64,000 nucleotides of DNA from Marchantia polymorpha subsp. ruderalis (Eukaryota; Streptophyta; Marchantiopsida; Marchantiales; Marchantiaceae): NCBI GenBank assembly GCA_037833965.1, contig AP031356.1, positions 704,501 to 768,500 on the forward strand, in the 5' to 3' direction. This document shows positions 58,601 through 64,000 of the stretch, one piece after another. The translations under genes were made by a program, and so were the position numbers. The notes beneath the pieces were generated by a model that was not told the origin of the DNA, made no database searches, and saw only the letters and a program-made list of their open reading frames with translations. Each line of letters starts with the position of its first letter. The stretch's first letter is position 1.

Positions 58601-61600
58601 CAAAGCAACAGTACAATCGATCAGGCAACTGACTTGTTCCAATATTGATCATCAGATTAAATATTGACATACATATGACTTCTTTTGCAAGAGCCTTTTT
58701 AAGGCTCCGGCAAAAGGATCTCAAGCCACAGCTCCTCGTGGTTTACTCTTGCGTTAGCTAAAGTCCGTGAGTTCAGGGTAGAGTAATGTACCTTCATAGC
58801 ATTTCCCACAAGGTTGATCAACACCTGTAGAACATACCGTACACGTTAAAGTTGTCCATCATGAGAAATATGTTCGAATAAAACACACAACTTTCAAGAT
58901 GGAAATGACAAACAGCATTTTCTGAAAGTAATTTACAAACATTCTTATGTTGTAACACGCTTCTTCGCGAAGGTCACAAAATTTAATGTTGTCATAGTTT
59001 TGTTCACCTGTCGGAACCTTCCGTTGTCACCGAAGACGATTTTGGGCACAGCATCGTGTACAAGCGCAAGCACTTCGAGCTGCTTATTATGCACTTTGTC
59101 TTCGAACAAGCAGAGTACATCATCGAGCTCTACTCGGAGGTCAAACGCTACAGACTCCAGTTCCATCTTTCCAGCTTCTATCTTCGAAAGATCAAGGACC
59201 TCATTGATCAGGGATCTGTTATCCACATATCAAAACAGTTAAGATGAACTCTCGAGATCGATCGAGAAACTATGCATACCATCGAGAATAATCAGCCGCA
59301 CAGTTTTGTGTGCAGAGAAGAAAAACCCTCGAGATCGTAAAATCTTCGATTAATACTTACACGAGGGCATTGCCACTGGCTTGCGCAATCTTCACATACT
59401 CCAGCTGTTGAGAAGTAAGCTCTGTTCCCATAAGCAGATTCGTCATACCTGTTAAGAAGAGAACGTCCCAAATAAGTTGAAATCCACAATTTGAGCTATG
59501 TATGTCCACATTTCATCAACAAACCTTCGGCATAGAAAACATTAGCCACAATGCACTTACCAATGACTCCATTCATAGGCGTTCTGCAACCACAGGCAAG
59601 CAACACACATAAAGATCAGTTGTTCCCCAAATCTGGATAAAAGTAGCTCAGGAAATAAGTTCCATAAACTTGCAGAGATCAACTATGCCTCTGACGTGCC
59701 CCCAATATTATCAAACAAAACATCTTCGCTTCTTCGGCATGAGAAGGAGAGTCCATAACCAGACAGCTGAGAACCCTTTACGCAAGAGTCCCGACATGTA
59801 CCAAACTCAATGTTAGTGTAAGACAGGGGTTCAAAAATGGAAAACCACAACAAAAGATTTGCTCAGAGATGCTCTAGTTTCATTCGTATTTATATTCATG
59901 ATCTAATATCTTCCACTCACAAGGAGGGCATTTTCGTCCATAGAGGGCACCAACTCAGTACAGACAGGGGGAAGCCAAAATTCTGGATTTTAGTTTATCA
60001 GTTCTTATTGTTGAAAGATCATTGACCGCTGTCTCTCTACAGACGCCTCTGCTTGTCCACATGGCCGCACTCCACGTAAGCAATATTGTTCCGGAACCAC
60101 TTCTGCAGTACTGTAAGTTGGATGTGATCGAAGTATGTCACATAGAGGGCGACAATCCGTGGTAAAAAAGGAATGCCCCGTAGCGCAGTTGCCCCGTACA
60201 GTGTAGTATGTACGGGAATTACACAGTTCACGTGAAACCACCCAAAACACTAATTAACGGTACCTCCAGAGAAGACTCACTCCCTCTGAGTCTTCTCTGG
60301 AGGGTGACAGGTGATTACGTCAACTGCGCGAGGGCCGTGCCACCTGGACCGGCAGCACCAGCTGAACCACGGGGCGGGTCCGGGCGAGGACGACAATCGA
60401 GGGCACTCTAAAGCGTGCGGATTTGGTACAAGAGACTGATCCAAGAGAAAGACAAGGAACGGGCTCCCACGCTCTCCGAGAAGCACGTGCAGCAACTCTT
60501 GCGCTGCTGCACTTCGATCATCGACGTTCCCCATGCTGGCTGGCCGCGATTCCGGGTGTGCGAGGGTTGAGGCTTACTCTAGACCCGACCTGAGGGTCGT
60601 CTCGTCTTCGGAGTTGGACATTGTGAGTGTGAGATGAGGGTGAAGACCGCGGAAATTCGGGCTCAACCGAGATTTGGGAGGCGAGATCCATACTCGGCAA
60701 CATGAGTTTCGGCATTTTCTCCGTGGAAGCTGGCGGGCTGATCGTGCTGGTCAGCTAGCATTCGGTCTCCGTGATGCAAGAGTCACAAATCACGATGATG
60801 CGGGGTAGACTGAGCAAGGACGTTCGGTTCCTCTGTGCGGTCAGTCGGGCTTGGCCCCTCGAAAACTCTGCTGAGATGCGCCCGTTTTGGAAGTCGTGAG
60901 GTCTCTGCCAACGAGCAGAATGCTCACGATCCGATGTCACGAGCTTGACCTCGAATTAACTCCCGGTGGACTGACCTTCGTTCGCCCCACAATAATCGAT
61001 TTCCGTCTCTATTTTATTCCATCAATGGGGTGTGAATTGTGCGAAATATTCGATCTCTTTTCGTCGTGCGGGATCGAATCCTGCCAGGAATGAAATGATC
61101 TTATCCCCGGGAAGCGGACGGAGGAAAATACCTGATCTCATGAGACACGGTGGCGAGGAACCTTGATTTGGCACTGTCGGCAGATTCCGCGGCGAGCTTC
61201 GCCGCTCGCAGGTCGGCGTTCATCTTCTCAACATCGCTCACGTGCTTTTGAACGGCCTGCATTCTCCGGATGATCAGCCAGACGATGACGGTGCACAGCA
61301 CGACGACGGTGAGCAGCAGCAGCGGCCAGCCGATCACGTTCTTCAGGGCGTGGATCTTGATGCTGTGCCGGGCGAAGCATCGGAGCTCGAAGCTCTGCAG
61401 CCCGTAAGTCCAAGGGATGGAGGCCGTGCTGCTGTGTCCGACCTTCTGGGCCGGATCGTAGACCGGCATTTCGCAGACGGGCCTGTCGAACGAGCAGTTA
61501 TAGCTGGGAAGCCAGTCCTGCCGGTCCTTCGTGGTGAAGATCACAGCCACGTCCATGCTCACATCGTCCTGGTACCGCCTGAGCACAGCTGCGAACACCT

Positions 61601-63679
61601 TCTCGACCTCGAGCGACACTCCGATCCAGCCTTGAATGGTCTCGCGTCGCTCCGCCACCGTGGAGGGCTTGGCGTCCCCATAGTAGGGCAGATAGTTGCC
61701 CACCCGCCAGACGCCGCCCACGGAATTGTCCGGGGGCGACATGGCCATGGTGCCGAAGTCGCGCGCGTTCGACACGGACCGGTTGACGACGGGGAATGTG
61801 GTGAAATCCATCATCAGAAACTGCGCCGTCTCGAAGGAAGCCAGGACGATGGGTGCATACTCCGGCGCCTCCACTCTCCTCGTCACAGTCAGATTCTCGT
61901 CTATCTGCAAAATACTCGCGTTCACCTTCTTCTCGAACGCAGCCCTCTCGTCGTGCTTCACCCTCTTCAGCCATGCTATCCGCGGCGAATTCGGCCGAAG
62001 GAAAAACGTCTTGTTCGTAAAGTAGAGCCAAGTACTTTGCTTCAAATCCGGCTCGTTCGCCAGCAGTCCGAGTATCATGAACGAAGTATTGAGATTGTTT
62101 GCCAGTTCCGCTTTTACAATCTGCACAAACCGGTGGCACCACACACATACGCTTCAAATCAGAGATATCCGTGTACACGTCTCATACTCGTCCACGTCCA
62201 TGGGGCCCCTCACTCACCTCGTACAAACGAGGTTGAGTTGGGCACCACAGCGACGTCACCCAAATACAAAGGGCACAACGAGAGACAGCTCTCGTCTTCC
62301 TTTCGTGGGACATTCTCGAGCGGTGAATAATACATCCCCCGAGCCAGCCTGCGAGCCTCGGTCAATGCGATCAGCTTTCGTTTGTCCCTATGAGCGAATG
62401 TAGGGGACCTATTATTACTGACATCACCTGGCCTGGGTAATGATTGAGTAGCGCAGCGGCAGTGGCGATGGAGCACGACAGCGCAACACCCCGTGGCAGT
62501 GGAAAGATGATGCGAGGTTGCAACAAGGCATAGATTGTTCTCAGGCTCTGCGGAGGTTCAGCTTGCCCACCCATGCACGAGGCTTGGGTACGGAGCTCGT
62601 GAGTCCCATCGCGATCACATCACACTGCCAGGATGAGTCTAACCGCCCGTCGTCAACGTCACTACGAGACAGCATTGGCTGGCTGGCGGTCGGTCGGTCA
62701 ATGTTCGTACTTTGACGATAAAATTTCGTAATCTGCCCGGTGCGAATATTTGTCTCCAGCAGGCTGACCATGCTGTACAACCGATAGTTGTTACGAGTAT
62801 GAAGGAGGCGCGCTCGCTCACAAGGTAAAGAATCATTATTGTCACAATCCAGTGCAAGCTCCCTCACCATTAGAGCCAACCTGCATGCAGTAATAAGTGC
62901 TCCCTCTTCACTGCTCACTTTCTCGTCAGCTGCAGCCTCGGCGAGGGAATGTTCTCGCGAGAAGATAATCGCCCAAACCTGTCAGAGATCAACCCCCGGA
63001 TCGCGATCTTCTGCTTCCATTGAACGGCCCCCGAAGATTCGTTCGTACGGGACGGATGAACGTAGAGAAATAATTCTCGAACGGCTGCTATGAATGACGA
63101 GGAGAAGCCTGCGCTCCGAGGTTCGCTTCTGCTCGGCATGAAGACAAGTTTTCCAGCTTCTCAGTCTGTCCGCTGGTGGCTGCATCTGAGCACGACATGT
63201 TTGCTTACAGAATGAACTGTGGTACGAGTCTCAAGCTCTTCCAATTCGGGAGTCCAGGGTGGCAAATAGCTGCGAGGAAGTGCCACCTCCTTCTGCATGT
63301 AAAGCCAACATCCCATCGGGATCGAGGCAAATATCGCAGTCGGGAGGCGGAGGTTCAGAGTGGAGGAGTGAGAGAGTGAGTGAGAAATTGATGAAAACGC
63401 GAGCGGAAGAAGGCTTACCTCTTGTCGATTGGTGCACTTAAGCTTGAATTCCTGCATCTGGGACTGGAGGGAAATGTTGAAGAGTACCAGGCCCACCCCC
63501 ACGGCTGCTACAACTCCCAAAGCTGTAAAAGCAATCTGCATGGCTAGCACCCTCGCGGGGCTCCAGCTCACATGCTTCCACGAACCCATCCACCTGCAAA
63601 AACTTCGTGTCGCTCGAACGGCGCATTGGCAAACGTGTGCCATAAGTGCCCAACCACAGTTTTCTCCTCCCCGGGGCAT
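55648..63679 (-). CDS. CHASE-domain hybrid histidine kinase (cytokinin-receptor superfamily)
   Basis: Fourteen coding exons can be read: 63679-63419, 62120-61132, 59583-59561, 59448-59361, 59215-59008, 58824-58792, 58591-58177, 57915-57803, 57696-57499, 57387-57302, 57139-56824, 56582-56418, 56227-55964 and 55737-55648. They total 3,249 nt (1,082 residues), with GT-AG borders in phase. The tiny exons coding TPMNGVI and [11 protein letters not shown] recall land-plant cytokinin receptors. Domains run as a membrane segment (about 45-68), CHASE-like sensor (about 95-330, with EYAPI and [20 protein letters not shown]), second membrane segment (about 350-371), His414 in SHEIRTPMNG, and ATPase boxes ([27 protein letters not shown]). 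A first receiver (about 765-895) and a second receiver (about 908-1075; acidic pair D912/D913, D960, K1053) follow. Signal would pass His to Asp and on to phosphotransfer proteins. The sensor is divergent from canonical receptors, so the ligand is uncertain. The start at 63,679 has G at -3, and Met13 or Met31 are alternatives. Confidence 0.93.
60263..60303. repeat. Perfect 17-bp-arm hairpin in kinase intron 2
   Basis: The arms CCTCCAGAGAAGACTCA (60,263-60,279) and its exact complement (60,287-60,303) flank the loop CTCCCTC. The hairpin lies in the 1.5-kb intron between the exon ending at the kinase H-box and the next small exon. Confidence 0.9.
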
Positions 63680-64000
63680 TCCTGCTAATGCAATCTGTGT
63701 TGCCTATCGTTCCACGGCCCGAAACGCCGCCTGTGGCTCCATCTCCGCATCTTCTTCGCCCCTAGATCACCCGTGTCAAGCTTCACGCAACCCCGGATTA
63801 CTCCTCACTCACCACAATACTGGCATCACAGCGAATCTTCCATGTCTCCATCTTCTCGAGCTCCAGACATTCTCGTGTCCGCCCGTGCAACTCGTGCAAG
63901 AAATCTCTCGTTGCCCCAGCATCGGTACGCGTCTAATCCTACAAATTTACGTGCACTGCCCATCTTCTTCTTCTGCTCCACCCTCTCTCTCGAGCTGGAG
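63680..64000. promoter_or_regulatory. 5' untranslated or promoter region of the kinase gene
   Basis: This stretch lies directly upstream of the kinase start. On the minus strand it is rich in GA and GAA (TCTTCTTCTTCTGCTCC near 63,965 on plus), common in plant leaders and promoters. No TATA box can be assigned with confidence. Confidence 0.4.

Noticed and set aside
61242-62330. Plus-strand open frame of 362 codons opposite the kinase
   Set aside because: It is the antisense shadow of the CHASE exon, which has family signatures, membrane segments and matching splice phases on the minus strand.

Overview
The window is nuclear DNA of a land plant, most likely a bryophyte and probably a liverwort of the Marchantia type. 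The grounds are a plant-type FAM91 gene and a CHASE-domain hybrid histidine kinase, both with plant exon structures, and plant Copia, Ty3/Gypsy and LINE remains. There is also a repeat family whose reading frames carry runs of Pro-Ser-Ala-Glu/Gln, which I associate with Marchantia gene models from memory. The species call is an inference, at about 0.6.

Positions 1 to about 35,200 are a gene-poor, mostly AT-rich block of nested transposon remains. From left to right it holds a Copia 3' end with its LTR, a Ty3/Gypsy fossil, and a Copia fossil on the minus strand. Then come copy A of an unclassified coiled-coil repeat family, a very AT-rich stretch with an old Copia gag/pre-integrase remnant, and a decayed L1-like LINE carrying an inserted hAT-type miniature element. 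After these lie a Copia 5' end with LTR and primer-binding site, copy B of the coiled-coil family with dense GCCTTCGGC motifs, and a better-preserved Copia on the minus strand. A solo LTR and a small Mutator-type miniature element close the block. I found no host gene here.

Positions 35,200 to 64,000 hold the two host genes, both on the minus strand. The FAM91 homologue (39,000-45,235) can be read as ten coding exons giving 1,020 residues. The CHASE hybrid histidine kinase (55,648-63,679) can be read as fourteen coding exons giving 1,082 residues. It has two membrane segments, a CHASE-like sensor, a kinase core and two receivers. In both genes the exon lengths sum to a multiple of three, and the exon phases and splice sites agree.

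The 10-kb spacer between the two genes holds three DNA transposons: a pogo/Tigger-type element with a decayed transposase, a 705-bp TA-flanked miniature element, and a 1.1-kb element with about 100-bp inverted repeats that looks like a gene-fragment carrier. A tRNA-Glu-like sequence lacking its anticodon arm lies in a FAM91 intron.

The two host genes do not obviously work together. FAM91 relatives act in vesicle capture at the trans-Golgi. The kinase belongs to the cytokinin-receptor superfamily and would feed a His-to-Asp phosphorelay.
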